Shown: one piece after another, positions 51,270 through 59,637 of the stretch
How positions within the stretch are numbered: position 1 is the stretch's first letter
Layout of the letters: every line of letters begins with the position of its first letter
DNA from: Bacillus alkalicellulosilyticus
GTDB taxonomy: Bacteria; Bacillota; Bacilli; Bacillales; Bacillaceae_F
DNA: 64,000 nt
Reading direction: 5' to 3'
Assembly (NCBI RefSeq): GCF_002019795.1
Contig: NZ_KV917381.1
Span: 1,423,210 to 1,487,209 of the forward strand
Notes under the pieces: model-generated
The model's input: only the letters and a program-made list of their open reading frames with translations
Database searches by the model: none
Told to the model about the DNA's origin: nothing
Program-made: the position numbers and the translations under genes

Positions 51270-51632
51270 GTGAAAAAAATACTTTATTCAGTAAATATTG
51301 GAATTATACCTTTCATTATGTTGGTCCTTTGGATGCTATCTTTTTTAGAGTCTTTGGATTACAAAATGTTACTGGTTCCATTTATTATTGTCGGTATTCC
51401 TTTATTCTTTTTCATTCAAGGGGTTTTCAGTGCTTTTTTGAAGAATAATGTCTTTGTTCCTCTAGCGATATCCAACTCAGCGGTTGTGATTCTCTTCGTA
51501 AGTGTAGGTATGGATTTGGCTATTATCGGCTATGTCTTAATTTATAGCGGTATATCAATGATTGGGTTTGGATTTGGAAAAGGTATCATCATGTTACGAC
51601 TTAAAATGCAAACTTCAGGAGGAAATTTATAA
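51270..51632 (+). CDS. Small integral membrane protein
   Basis: 120 residues from GTG 51270, 7 bases after AGGAGG. Four predicted helices, beginning SVNIGIIPFIMLVLWMLSFL and ending GFGKGIIMLR. No family recognised. Part of the XRE-linked cassette. Confidence 0.7.
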   Translation: MKKILYSVNIGIIPFIMLVLWMLSFLESLDYKMLLVPFIIVGIPLFFFIQGVFSAFLKNNVFVPLAISNSAVVILFVSVGMDLAIIGYVLIYSGISMIGFGFGKGIIMLRLKMQTSGGNL

Positions 51633-51712
51633 ATGGGGTTAGATATAATCCTGTTAGGTTAATCGTATCGGAGGAGATTGCTATAGTAGGATTTTCAATA
51701 ATATGTTTAGTC

Positions 51713-52120
51713 ATGGGGCCCTTTCTATATTTTTATTTAAATCAAAAAAAACTAGCATTTGCTAATCTACTTTTTATTACTAGTTCGTTGGTCATTTGGT
51801 TTTGTTTAATTGCAGGTTGGGTTTCAGAACAATTTTGGATTGTTATGTGGAATGCTACCCTCCTTGTTTCTGTTCTGTTTCTAGTCATCGCAGTTTCAAT
51901 TATATTCCTAAGAATTGTACCAATAAACCGTTTTCTATTACCCTTTATCCTTCTCGTGATTTCTGGAGTATGTTTGATGATTTGGGATACAGGAAGTCAT
52001 TCTCAAATGCATGATTTAACACATTATTTATTTTGGTTCTTTATCCCACTCTTTGTAACAGTAATACTTATCATAGGTGCCATACAAAATGACAAGAGGA
52101 ATGAACAAAGAGAGGTCTAG
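51713..52120 (+). CDS. Integral membrane protein, uncertain start
   Basis: 135 residues from ATG 51713, four predicted helices (FANLLFITSSLVIWFCLIAG, FLLPFILLVISGVCLMIW and others). No ribosome site precedes this ATG. A strong GGAGGAG lies at 51670-51676, and the same frame reads hydrophobic residues from there (IAIVGFSIICLV). True translation may begin at a rare ATA or ATT codon, or a start codon has been lost. Confidence 0.6.
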   Translation: MGPFLYFYLNQKKLAFANLLFITSSLVIWFCLIAGWVSEQFWIVMWNATLLVSVLFLVIAVSIIFLRIVPINRFLLPFILLVISGVCLMIWDTGSHSQMHDLTHYLFWFFIPLFVTVILIIGAIQNDKRNEQREV

Positions 52121-52184
52121 AAAAAATCGCACCGTTATTGTAGATCTTTTTCTATCTGCAATTGCCGTGAGGAGGAGAGTATGT

Positions 52185-52598
52185 ATGTTGCAAAAGAAGC
52201 TTTTGGTTGTTATCTTATCTGTTCTTATGGTTTCTATAGTAGTTGTGCCAATAGGCCTTCTTTATGTGTTGAACAACGGGAACCCCTATACAAAATATCT
52301 TGCCGAAAAATATGTTCCAACACACTTAGAGGAAGTCGGTTATTCAAAGGAAGATATCAAACAGACTCATTATATAGAGCCTAAACATCTCATAAACAAA
52401 GATTTTTATCACGGTCATTACAAAGTAATTTTTCAAGATGAACCGACTGTCGTGTACTATTATGGGGTTACAAAAAAAGGGAAAGAAGTCATTCAGTTTT
52501 GCGAGAGAGAACCAACATTAGGGATTGTTGAACAAATTACTGAACAAACAAAGCATAGTGTACTAGATTGTGATTATTCTTTAGAAAATCGAAAGTAG
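52185..52598 (+). CDS. DUF3139-like small anchored protein
   Basis: 137 residues from ATG 52185, 8 bases after GGAGGA; upstream open frame overlaps the previous gene and lacks a site. N-terminal helix (LLVVILSVLMVSIVVVPIGL) and a short extracytoplasmic domain: KYVPTHLEEVGYSKEDIKQ then YKVIFQDEPTVVYYYGVTKK, resembling DUF3139. Function unknown. It lies within the small-membrane-protein cassette. Confidence 0.65.
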   Translation: MLQKKLLVVILSVLMVSIVVVPIGLLYVLNNGNPYTKYLAEKYVPTHLEEVGYSKEDIKQTHYIEPKHLINKDFYHGHYKVIFQDEPTVVYYYGVTKKGKEVIQFCEREPTLGIVEQITEQTKHSVLDCDYSLENRK

Positions 52599-52627
52599 AT
52601 ACATAGTTAGTTAAGGGAGAATGATTC

Positions 52628-53071
52628 ATGGGAATTGTTTCATTTGGAGCAAAAGAAAAAGGTGTAACTTATTTAAAAAGACCTGCAGTTTATAGTGTTA
52701 TCCTAACGGAAGGAAAGGATAAAATAGCTATTATCCATCAAAATACAGGAAAGTTTTTTCTACCAGGTGGTGGTATTGAAAAAGGTGAAACGCACGAACA
52801 GTGTCTTAAAAGAGAGGCTCTTGAGGAAATAGGCAGTGATATTCTTATAGGTCAATTTCTTGGATGTGCCCATAATTACTTTTATTCTACCATTGAGTTT
52901 ACACATTATCTCAGCATCGGTTATTTTTACAAATGTGAACTGGGAGACCAGGTGAGCGAACCTACAGAGGAGGGGAATTTCTTTCAATGGGTTGAAGTTA
53001 ATAGTGCATTGTCTCATCTCTTTCTTGAACATCAAAGCTGGGGCGTCCGTCAAGCGTTAACAAATGATTAG
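52628..53071 (+). CDS. NUDIX hydrolase
   Basis: 147 residues. The Nudix box GGGIEKGETHEQCLKREALE continuing EIG fits G-x5-E-x7-RE-x2-EE. Hydrolyses a nucleoside diphosphate linked to another group; the substrate is unknown. AAGGGAGAATG precedes the ATG. Last plus-strand gene of the cassette, facing the methyltransferase tail to tail. Confidence 0.88.
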   Translation: MGIVSFGAKEKGVTYLKRPAVYSVILTEGKDKIAIIHQNTGKFFLPGGGIEKGETHEQCLKREALEEIGSDILIGQFLGCAHNYFYSTIEFTHYLSIGYFYKCELGDQVSEPTEEGNFFQWVEVNSALSHLFLEHQSWGVRQALTND

Positions 53072-53124
53072 CAAGGGAAAGGTAGAGACAAAACTAGTTA
53101 AAATATTGCAATTGCTATACTTTA

Positions 53125-53148
53125 GCCAGTTGTGAGTTCACAACTGGC
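53125..53148. terminator. Hairpin between convergent NUDIX and methyltransferase genes
   Basis: GCCAGTTGTGA and TCACAACTGGC are exact inverses. No long T-run, so activity is uncertain. The nearby AGACAAAACTAG also occurs at about 47702. Confidence 0.5.
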
Positions 53149-53201
53149 TTTACATTAATTGCTTAGAGAGTTCACAAGGGTATTAGAGTTAAAGATTTTA
53201 C

Positions 53202-53951
53202 TTACTTATTAGCAATCATCATAAATCTTTTAGAATTTGTACGAATTCCTTTTTCAGTTCGGTTGTCTTCAATAAATTGGTTTACTCTCTCAAAATCGCT
53301 CTTATCCTGGCCGAAGTTAGGAATAATCGGGGTGTGGGAAAGCAGAAAGATGAGGTCTTCCGGTCTCTCGAAATATTCGACCGCATCATAATCAAAGTAT
53401 TGAATGTCTGTAAAGCCCGCATCATAAAGCTCTTTTTTATATCGTTCCTTTAAAGTTCCATCAGGACTATCGTAGGCTTGTCCACGACCAAAAGCGTCTT
53501 TAATGTTTCGTTTATCGGCTTCGCTTACTTGCTGTGTGAGAAAATAACCCCCATCCTTTAATACCCTAGCAATTTCTTTTGATGAGAATGGAGCATGACA
53601 GCAGGAAACAATATCAAAAAAGCCAGTCGGAAATTGTAAATCATCAGAAGACATTTGAAAAAACTTTACGTTTGAAGCTTCCTCATCTTTTACATTTGCT
53701 CGTGCAGTTTCAATCATTCCAATGGATAAGTCAATTCCGATTAAGAGAAATAGAGAGGAAGCTATTTTCAGTAGGTTCTCCCCACCGCCAGTACCAATAT
53801 CTAATAAAGTATCTCTTTTTTTAGATAGTTTAATTACCTCTTCATAGAAATTCCAACCAACGTCCTCAGAAGAAGATTTCACGTTGCTAAAATCCCAACC
53901 ATTTGTTTTTCCGACCTCTTCATAAAATTTTTCATAGTCAAAGCTATTCAT
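53202..53951 (-). CDS. SAM-dependent methyltransferase
   Basis: 249 residues from ATG 53951, after AAAGGTGATA. Class I Rossmann methyltransferase: motif I LLDIGTGGGENLLKIA, IDLSIGMIETARANV, FFQMSSDDLQFP and FFDIVSCCHAPF. The acceptor is unknown; the family includes UbiE-like and tRNA or small-molecule enzymes. Monocistronic, convergent with the NUDIX gene. Confidence 0.85.
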   Translation of the reverse strand: MNSFDYEKFYEEVGKTNGWDFSNVKSSSEDVGWNFYEEVIKLSKKRDTLLDIGTGGGENLLKIASSLFLLIGIDLSIGMIETARANVKDEEASNVKFFQMSSDDLQFPTGFFDIVSCCHAPFSSKEIARVLKDGGYFLTQQVSEADKRNIKDAFGRGQAYDSPDGTLKERYKKELYDAGFTDIQYFDYDAVEYFERPEDLIFLLSHTPIIPNFGQDKSDFERVNQFIEDNRTEKGIRTNSKRFMMIANK

Positions 53952-54190
53952 TATTATCACCTTTTTGAGTCTAGTTTGGATTTGTAGACTTACCATAGTA
54001 CTTGTCCCATTAAGAAACCATTTTTCCTTATTTTACTATATACTATAGTATACAATACTTGAAATTGATATGAAGAAAGAGCACTCAGTTTTCTGAGAGT
54101 TTTTTGTGTTGAAAAAAATAATTCGAAAAAAACGAACGATTTACATATGAACTTGCCAATATACAGTATAGAAAACAAGGAGGCATGATA

Positions 54191-54760
54191 ATGGAGGAAT
54201 CTCAGCATCTAAACCATTTAATTACACAAACGTTATCAAGAAATAAACAGGCGTTTGGCGAACTTTATGAAAGAACGATTCAAGATGTGTATACGACCAT
54301 TCATTTTCTAGTGGATGAAAAAGCAGATGTAGATGATATTGTTCAAGAAACGTATATGCAAGTGTATAAAAATCTAGCAAAATTTGACCAAACGAGAGCT
54401 TTTAAACCGTGGATTACCGGTATAGCAATCAAACAAATTCATTCTTATCGTAGAAAAAAATGGTTGAGGCTACGAGTAATAAAAAAAGTTGAAGTGTCTA
54501 ATTGTGTTATGCAAAAGACTGATAGTATCTCTGAACACATTTCAAACAAAGAAATCGCTGAAGATGTGAACCACCTTCCTTACAAGCTCAAGCAAGTAAT
54601 TATCCTTCATTACTTAAATGACCTTTCTCAGGAAGAGGTGGCAAAAGTTCTTAATATCCCAGTAGGTACGGTTAAGTCTAGGATACATGGGGGATTGGTA
54701 AAACTCCGTCAAAAAAGCCAACGGGATAATAATCAGTTAAAGGAAGTGAGGACACTATGA
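54191..54760 (+). CDS. ECF sigma factor (SigV-like)
   Basis: 189 residues from ATG 54191, 7 bases after AAGGAGG. Region 2 contains ADVDDIVQETYMQVYKNL and FKPWITGIAIKQI. Region 4 contains LKQVIILHYLNDLSQEEVAK and VPVGTVKSRI-like IPVGTVKSRIHGGLVKLR. Overlaps the next gene by 4 bases (ATGA), the usual sigma/anti-sigma coupling. The signal is probably envelope stress, as for related Bacillus ECF factors; this is inference. Confidence 0.88.
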   Translation: MEESQHLNHLITQTLSRNKQAFGELYERTIQDVYTTIHFLVDEKADVDDIVQETYMQVYKNLAKFDQTRAFKPWITGIAIKQIHSYRRKKWLRLRVIKKVEVSNCVMQKTDSISEHISNKEIAEDVNHLPYKLKQVIILHYLNDLSQEEVAKVLNIPVGTVKSRIHGGLVKLRQKSQRDNNQLKEVRTL

Positions 54761-55476
54761 ATTTTGAAGATAAACTAATCCAGTCTCTACAAGAAAAAAG
54801 GAAAGAAATAAATCCACCAGATGAATTAAAACATAAAGTAGTTAGTCAAATGGAGAAGGCAGAATATCGCAAAAGTAAAATTACAAAACAGGTTGTAGCT
54901 AGCTGCATCGCTGTTTTTCTACTGCTACCTACAAGTGTTTTTGCCTATCAAGCATATTTAGCAGATGAATTGTATGGGTCATTTGATAATTTAAAAAAGC
55001 ACTTTGTATCTGCGACATTTGAAAGTTATATGTTATTAAATGGAAAGCTGTTACAAGCCAAGGGAGAGTTAGGAGCGCAAGAATACAATCAGTTTAAAGA
55101 ACAGTTACAGGTGATTACGAGCTTTAAAATGGAGTATGGGGACCATTACGGAAATATTGATTATACGGAGCTCGAGGAGGGAAAACGACTAGAGATTAAA
55201 GAAGCTTTGATGACCGTTCAACCTTTTTTTGACAAGTTAAATGGGCATGAGTCGAGTCAAGTTGTATTGTCGGCCGAAGAGTATGATGCTTATATTGAGG
55301 CACTGATGACATATGAATCAATACTTGTACAAAGTGGAATTAACCCTAGCAATCTATTTGAAATCGAGGATATCAATTCAGAACAGGTGGGCACTTTTTT
55401 AGACGCTAGAAATTTAATTGAGGATGTTGACAAAAAAGTTCAGTTGCACAACATGAGTCCGAACTTTTCATCCTAA
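54757..55476 (+). CDS. Anti-sigma-type membrane protein (DUF3600-like)
   Basis: 239 residues. Cytoplasmic N terminus (1-45, PPDELKHKVVSQMEKAE), one membrane helix (VVASCIAVFLLLPTSVFAYQ), then a helical extracytoplasmic domain (YLADELYGSFDNLKKHFVSA). This matches DUF3600, found next to ECF sigma genes in Bacillus. Coupled to the upstream sigma by a 4-base overlap. Likely a membrane sensor that holds the sigma factor inactive. No zinc anti-sigma HxxxCxxC motif is present. Confidence 0.78.
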   Translation: MNFEDKLIQSLQEKRKEINPPDELKHKVVSQMEKAEYRKSKITKQVVASCIAVFLLLPTSVFAYQAYLADELYGSFDNLKKHFVSATFESYMLLNGKLLQAKGELGAQEYNQFKEQLQVITSFKMEYGDHYGNIDYTELEEGKRLEIKEALMTVQPFFDKLNGHESSQVVLSAEEYDAYIEALMTYESILVQSGINPSNLFEIEDINSEQVGTFLDARNLIEDVDKKVQLHNMSPNFSS

Positions 55477-55559
55477 CATTATATGTGAATGAGGGTAAAG
55501 AGATTTTTGATTATGTGACTTTTCTTCGGATGCAGAAGTTGATTTGACGGATATTGCTT

Positions 55560-55800
55560 TGTAGTCCATTTTCCGAGTTGTTATCTCCAACAATGATGGC
55601 TCCCAACTCGACTATGGAAGTCACATTTGGTAAAGGACCAGACATGCTTGCTTTTCAAATTATTGTTAAGGAAGGAAGTACGTATTCAAGGTGACAAAGC
55701 GGTTCTTCAACTGCCAACTTTACATGGAGAATATATTATCGTAGTGATGGCACAATGGGATAATGACATCATTCTATACTGCTTGTTAAAGTGTAATTGA
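55560..55800 (+). pseudogene. Decayed beta-sandwich secreted protein gene
   Basis: Frame 0 reads STMEVTFGKGPDMLAFQIIV then KEGSTY and stops. Shifting by one base near 55680 continues with GDKAVLQLPTLHGEYIIVVM and AQWDND to TGA at 55798. The joined pattern (short strands, then GEY-I-V-A-WDN) is like the C-terminal domain of small Bacillus lipoproteins. At least one frameshift and a missing N terminus make it a remnant. The rest of the 55477-55922 gap is without a recognisable gene. Confidence 0.55.
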
Positions 55801-55922
55801 GTAATTACAAGTGTATTTCTCGGTATACCTAAAAACATTTTATTAAAATACAACATAAATTTATTGTAAAACGATAAATTTATGTATAAAATAAGAATAA
55901 GATAATGAAATGAGGTGCGAAA

Positions 55923-56399
55923 ATGAACCGTGGAAAAACACACTTTTTAAAGATAGCCGTTATTCTCATCGGACTAACCATACTTTGCTTATCTATATTT
56001 TATTTACCCTGGTTAGCCAATGAAACAGCAAGGATGTTCCCTGAGTATTCTTATTTGCAATATCCTGTTTTATTCGGTTTGTATGTGACAGTCATACCCT
56101 TTTACTTTTCACTATATCAGGCATTTACCCTGTTGCTTTATATTGATGAGAACAAAGCCTTTTCAGGAGAGGCTGTACAAAGGTTGATTTCTATTAAAAA
56201 ATCAGCTGTCTTGATAACGCTAATATATATGGCAGGCATTTTCTTTCTCGCCCTACAACGAGCAATGCATCCTGGAATAGGAATTATTGCTTTAGTCATT
56301 ATGCTTACATCCGTGGTGATAGCGGTTTTTGCTTCGGTTCTTCAGCAACTATTGCAGCAAGCATTGCAGATTAAATCAGAAAACGACTTGACGGTGTAG
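55923..56399 (+). CDS. DUF2975 membrane protein (YoaS-like)
   Basis: 158 residues with four helices. FYLPWLANETARMFPEYSYLQYPVLFGLYV and ALQRAMHPGIGIIALVIML are typical DUF2975 segments. GAGGTGCG precedes the ATG. It precedes an XRE regulator by 9 bases, the same pairing as yoaS-yozG in B. subtilis. Confidence 0.87.
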   Translation: MNRGKTHFLKIAVILIGLTILCLSIFYLPWLANETARMFPEYSYLQYPVLFGLYVTVIPFYFSLYQAFTLLLYIDENKAFSGEAVQRLISIKKSAVLITLIYMAGIFFLALQRAMHPGIGIIALVIMLTSVVIAVFASVLQQLLQQALQIKSENDLTV

Positions 56400-56408
56400 G
56401 GGGAAGGT

Positions 56409-56633
56409 ATGGCCATCATTATTAACATAGATGTCATGTTAGCAAAAAGAAAAATGAGCGTAACCGAACTATCTGAAAAAGTCGGAATTACGATGGCGAA
56501 TCTCTCTATTTTAAAAAACGGGAAGGCAAAAGCCATTCGTCTTTCTACGTTGGATGCCATTTGCAAAGCGTTAGATTGCCAGCCCGGAGATATACTGGAA
56601 TACAAAGGTGATGAAGACACATCGTTTCTTTGA
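56409..56633 (+). CDS. XRE-family regulator (YozG-like)
   Basis: 74 residues, a stand-alone HTH: NIDVMLAKRKMSVTELSEKV then GITMANLSILKNGKAKAIRL and ALDCQPGDILEY. Partner of the DUF2975 gene, 9 bases downstream of it. The pair is widespread; the regulator is presumed to act on its own operon. Confidence 0.9.
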   Translation: MAIIINIDVMLAKRKMSVTELSEKVGITMANLSILKNGKAKAIRLSTLDAICKALDCQPGDILEYKGDEDTSFL

Positions 56634-56746
56634 ACGCTCAGTTCGATTAGAAATTTAAGGAATTGCGGTTGGAGTAGTTTAAAAAGAGTAAAAAACATGT
56701 AGTTTGGAGAGAATGAGAAACAGAAAACAATTAGGAGGTTTTGGAA

Positions 56747-56959
56747 ATGCCTAAAGTTGAAGTTTCTTGTGCCATCTCAAACTGTACATTTTACGGCGAA
56801 GGCAATGTGTGTACCGCAGATAAAATTATGGTGGAATTAGATAACCATGCAAGATATGACACAGAAATGTCCGCCGAATTAAATGAGAAAAATCATATTG
56901 ATGAGGCAGATACATCAGCAGAAACCTGTTGTAAGACATTTAAACCAAAGAGGTTTTAA
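56747..56959 (+). CDS. DUF1540 cysteine-rich protein
   Basis: 70 residues from ATG 56747, 9 bases after TTAGGAGG. Begins KVEVSCAISNCTFYGEGNVC and ends ETCCKTFKPK, the conserved Cys pattern of DUF1540, likely a small metal-binding protein. These occur in spore formers and are sometimes sporulation-linked. Followed by a terminator. Confidence 0.88.
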   Translation: MPKVEVSCAISNCTFYGEGNVCTADKIMVELDNHARYDTEMSAELNEKNHIDEADTSAETCCKTFKPKRF

Positions 56960-56964
56960 GAAGG

Positions 56965-57005
56965 GGGGCGTCTTAAAGGTCATTAAAGACTTTTGAGGCG
57001 TCTTA
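56965..57005 (+). terminator. Terminator of DUF1540 gene
   Basis: GGGCGTCTTAAAGGTC pairs with GACTTTTGAGGCGTC, followed by TTATTATG. Confidence 0.75.
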
Positions 57006-57097
57006 TTATGTATAAAAAAGTTGCTTTTAGCGCCCTGGTACCCCTTATATTCAAAAATATGGTAAACTGTTTAATATAACTTTTTGTGGGGGACATT

Positions 57098-57655
57098 ATG
57101 GATAAACAGGCTGTACGTTTACTTTCATTATTATCCTTATTTTATGGCGGGATTGCGGTTATCTTCTACTTTAATGGCTTCAACGGGGGTATTGGTGGGT
57201 CGTTTGTTGCTGATTTAAAAGCACTTTATCCTGCGGAAGAGAACGTGCCACCTGTCAATGGGGTGCAGAATATACCTCTAGCTGTTGGAATAAGTTTAGC
57301 GTTTTTGTGGGGCTTGTTTTATAGTGTCTATTTTATTAATGGAAAAACTAGAACTGTTCTGACAGGAAAGCATGAAGAAGTAACTTTCAGGGAAATTGCC
57401 GCAACAGGTGAGACTGTAAATGAAACTCTTCAACTGGACTCAGATAACTTACAAATGAAATTGTTGTTATTCCTTATGGGTGTTGTAATTTTTGGAGGAC
57501 TTTTGTTAACGTCTTTCATAGACTCATCTTTTTATATTAAGAAATATTCAGTAGATCATCTATGGGACTTTCGAATTTTTACGGTTTCGCTAGGAAGTTT
57601 TTATTTTCTATTAGTCTACTTATACTATCGTAGGAAGAATAAGATAGTTGACTAG
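57098..57655 (+). CDS. Integral membrane protein, unknown
   Basis: 185 residues from ATG 57098, after GTGGGGGAC. Four predicted helices (residues 8-25, 68-88, 128-148, 162-182) with an extracytoplasmic loop 30-65. The beginning RLLSLLSLFYGGIAVIFYFN and end FYFLLVYLYYRRKNK frame the protein. No recognised family. Monocistronic. Confidence 0.75.
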   Translation: MDKQAVRLLSLLSLFYGGIAVIFYFNGFNGGIGGSFVADLKALYPAEENVPPVNGVQNIPLAVGISLAFLWGLFYSVYFINGKTRTVLTGKHEEVTFREIAATGETVNETLQLDSDNLQMKLLLFLMGVVIFGGLLLTSFIDSSFYIKKYSVDHLWDFRIFTVSLGSFYFLLVYLYYRRKNKIVD

Positions 57656-57672
57656 GCAAAACAGCGTAATGT

Positions 57673-57707
57673 TAGCCACTCTTGATGTTCAAGGGGTGGC
57701 TTTTTTT
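57673..57707 (+). terminator. Terminator upstream of second ECF sigma
   Basis: AGCCACTCTTG pairs with CAAGGGGTGGCT, followed by TTTTTT. Confidence 0.82.
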
Positions 57708-57780
57708 CTAAGGTGATAGGTTTTAGGTTTTTCTTTCGTATTACATTATAGAACGATACGTTAGAAAAAGGAGGGGCGAA

Positions 57781-58317
57781 ATGGAAATTACTGAAAGTAA
57801 TGTCGTTCATCAAATTAAAAAGAAAAATGAAAAAGCTCTCGTCTTTGTTATACATCAATATGGTGGATTACTTCATGCAATTATTACCCGCCATATCCAT
57901 GGAAGAACTCAAGATTATGAAGAGTGCTTGGATGATGTGTTACTGTCGATTTGGAATCATATTGATTCTTATGACGCAAACAAAAATTCATTTAAACAAT
58001 GGGTTGCAGCAATTGCAAAATACAAAGCGATTGATTACCAAAGGAAATACGTGCTTCAACAAACCAGGTATCACGAAGGTGAAATCACTGATAATTTGAT
58101 ACAAACAAAGATTGAAACGTCTATTCCTGAGGTCGACGAGTTACTTGAGGAGCTATCAGATAGCGAACGGTTGGTTTTTACGAAGTACTATTTAGAAGGA
58201 ACACCGGCAAAAGAAATTGCAACACAATTTGATGCAAAGGAATCATGGGTGCATAACAAGCTATCAAGAGGGAGAAAAAAGCTAAGAACCCTCTTTGTTC
58301 ATCATTTTAAAGCGTGA
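57781..58317 (+). CDS. ECF-type sigma factor
   Basis: 178 residues. Region 2: EECLDDVLLSIWNHIDSYDA and FKQWVAAIAKYKAIDYQRK. Region 4: LLEELSDSERLVFTKYYLEG then IATQFDAKESWVHNKLSRGR. AAGGAGGGGCG precedes the ATG. The next gene starts 12 bases after its stop and encodes a DUF4179 partner, so this is a sigma/anti-sigma pair, the second such module within 4 kb. Confidence 0.87.
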   Translation: MEITESNVVHQIKKKNEKALVFVIHQYGGLLHAIITRHIHGRTQDYEECLDDVLLSIWNHIDSYDANKNSFKQWVAAIAKYKAIDYQRKYVLQQTRYHEGEITDNLIQTKIETSIPEVDELLEELSDSERLVFTKYYLEGTPAKEIATQFDAKESWVHNKLSRGRKKLRTLFVHHFKA

Positions 58318-58328
58318 GGAGTGAGAAT

Positions 58329-59303
58329 ATGTCGTTATATAATGATTTGAATGACGTGAATGTTGAAGTCGATGAGTATGAGGAAATTCAGCTAACTGAA
58401 TTTGAGAAAAAGAAATGGGAAAAGAGAATACTCGCCAAAGTAAAAAAACAAAAGAACAAACAGAAGAAAAAAGCAGGGGCAATAGCGCTTATCGTTTTAA
58501 CAAGTATTACAATTAGTACAGTCACAGCAGCTCATGTTCCGTATGTAGCTGGATTGATTGAAGAATACATCGGAAGTCATCAGGAGAAAGATTTTACCCC
58601 TTATAAAACAGCCATTGGTGAGACAGCGGAAAATGAATACGGGAAATGGACGTTAAATGAAGTGTTAGTTGATAGTGGAAGGTTGCTGCTAAGCTCGACG
58701 TTTGAACCTAATAAAGGTGTAAAATTTGATTACCAAACACATCCAACCACAACGGTTCGTATGAATGGTGTACAACTGTTGCCAGAATTACATGGAGGTC
58801 AAACGATTAAAAATAGCGATTCATCCTTTACTGTGTTCAATGAAATTGAGTTTCGTGACATGCCAGTAGGAGATCAAATTTCGTTTCATATTGCATACGA
58901 TCATTTGCACTTCGATCGACCTGTTGAAACCCCGTGGGTGTTTGACATTAACGTCCCAACAGAACAATTAGCGATAAACAGTCAAACGATTGAAATAGAT
59001 TATTCGATTCCTCTTGATAACGGTCATGTCGTTTACGTTGATAAAATGATTACAACTCCTGTTTCAACCATTCTTTATTTCGAGTGGCCTGAACAAGAAT
59101 ATCATGTTGGGTTTACTCTTACTAGTGAATCAGGGGAAGAAGTCTCCTGGGATACAAGGTCTGGCAATCCAGAAAGCTCATTTATTCGTTTTCATCCTTT
59201 AGATGACGATGCAGAGAGTTATCAATTGCTCCCATATATCGAAATGAAGCCTAATTATGAAATCAAGGAACTAACTGAACACATTATTGAAATAAGACAT
59301 TAA
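58329..59303 (+). CDS. Anti-sigma-type protein with DUF4179
   Basis: 324 residues from ATG 58329, after GTGAGGAGTGAG. Cytoplasmic N terminus (1-55, acidic then Lys-rich), a membrane helix (KAGAIALIVLTSITISTVTA), then DUF4179 (about 75-200: GETAENEYGKWTLNEVLVDS) and a C-terminal domain (205-320, like DUF5643). Presumed membrane anti-sigma of the preceding ECF factor. Confidence 0.83.
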   Translation: MSLYNDLNDVNVEVDEYEEIQLTEFEKKKWEKRILAKVKKQKNKQKKKAGAIALIVLTSITISTVTAAHVPYVAGLIEEYIGSHQEKDFTPYKTAIGETAENEYGKWTLNEVLVDSGRLLLSSTFEPNKGVKFDYQTHPTTTVRMNGVQLLPELHGGQTIKNSDSSFTVFNEIEFRDMPVGDQISFHIAYDHLHFDRPVETPWVFDINVPTEQLAINSQTIEIDYSIPLDNGHVVYVDKMITTPVSTILYFEWPEQEYHVGFTLTSESGEEVSWDTRSGNPESSFIRFHPLDDDAESYQLLPYIEMKPNYEIKELTEHIIEIRH

Positions 59304-59312
59304 AAAAAAAAA

Positions 59313-59347
59313 AGAATCAACTGGGTGTGACCAGTTGATTCTTTTTA
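59313..59347. terminator. Bidirectional terminator
   Basis: AGAATCAACTGG and CCAGTTGATTCT are exact inverses, with A-run before and T-run after. Serves the DUF4179 gene and, on the minus strand, tRNA-Gln. Confidence 0.85.
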
Positions 59348-59351
59348 TGTA

Positions 59352-59426
59352 TGGCTGGGCTAGCTGGATTCGAACCAGCGCATGACGGAGTCAAAGTCCG
59401 TTGCCTTACCGCTTGGCTATAGCCCA
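59352..59426 (-). tRNA. tRNA-Gln (TTG)
   Basis: 75 bases with encoded CCA. Acceptor TGGGCTA/TAGCCCA, anticodon TTG in CTTTGAC, T-arm GGTTCGAATCC. Stands alone. The 59427-59637 stretch between it and the next gene holds no recognised feature. Confidence 0.95.
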
Positions 59427-59637
59427 ATGTCCTGTGCGCTACATTCTATATTATGGTCAGGCATGCAGGAGAATATGCAGTAAAACATAAAAGAGGTCAA
59501 AGTAAAACTATTGCGAGGAGTGCTATTTTTCTGACATTTTCAGTCGATAGCATCAAATATAAGAAATTTACCACTATACATATCCGCTCCAATAGACTAT
59601 GTTTGAAATAATACTATACCATTTGAAGGAGAAGGAA

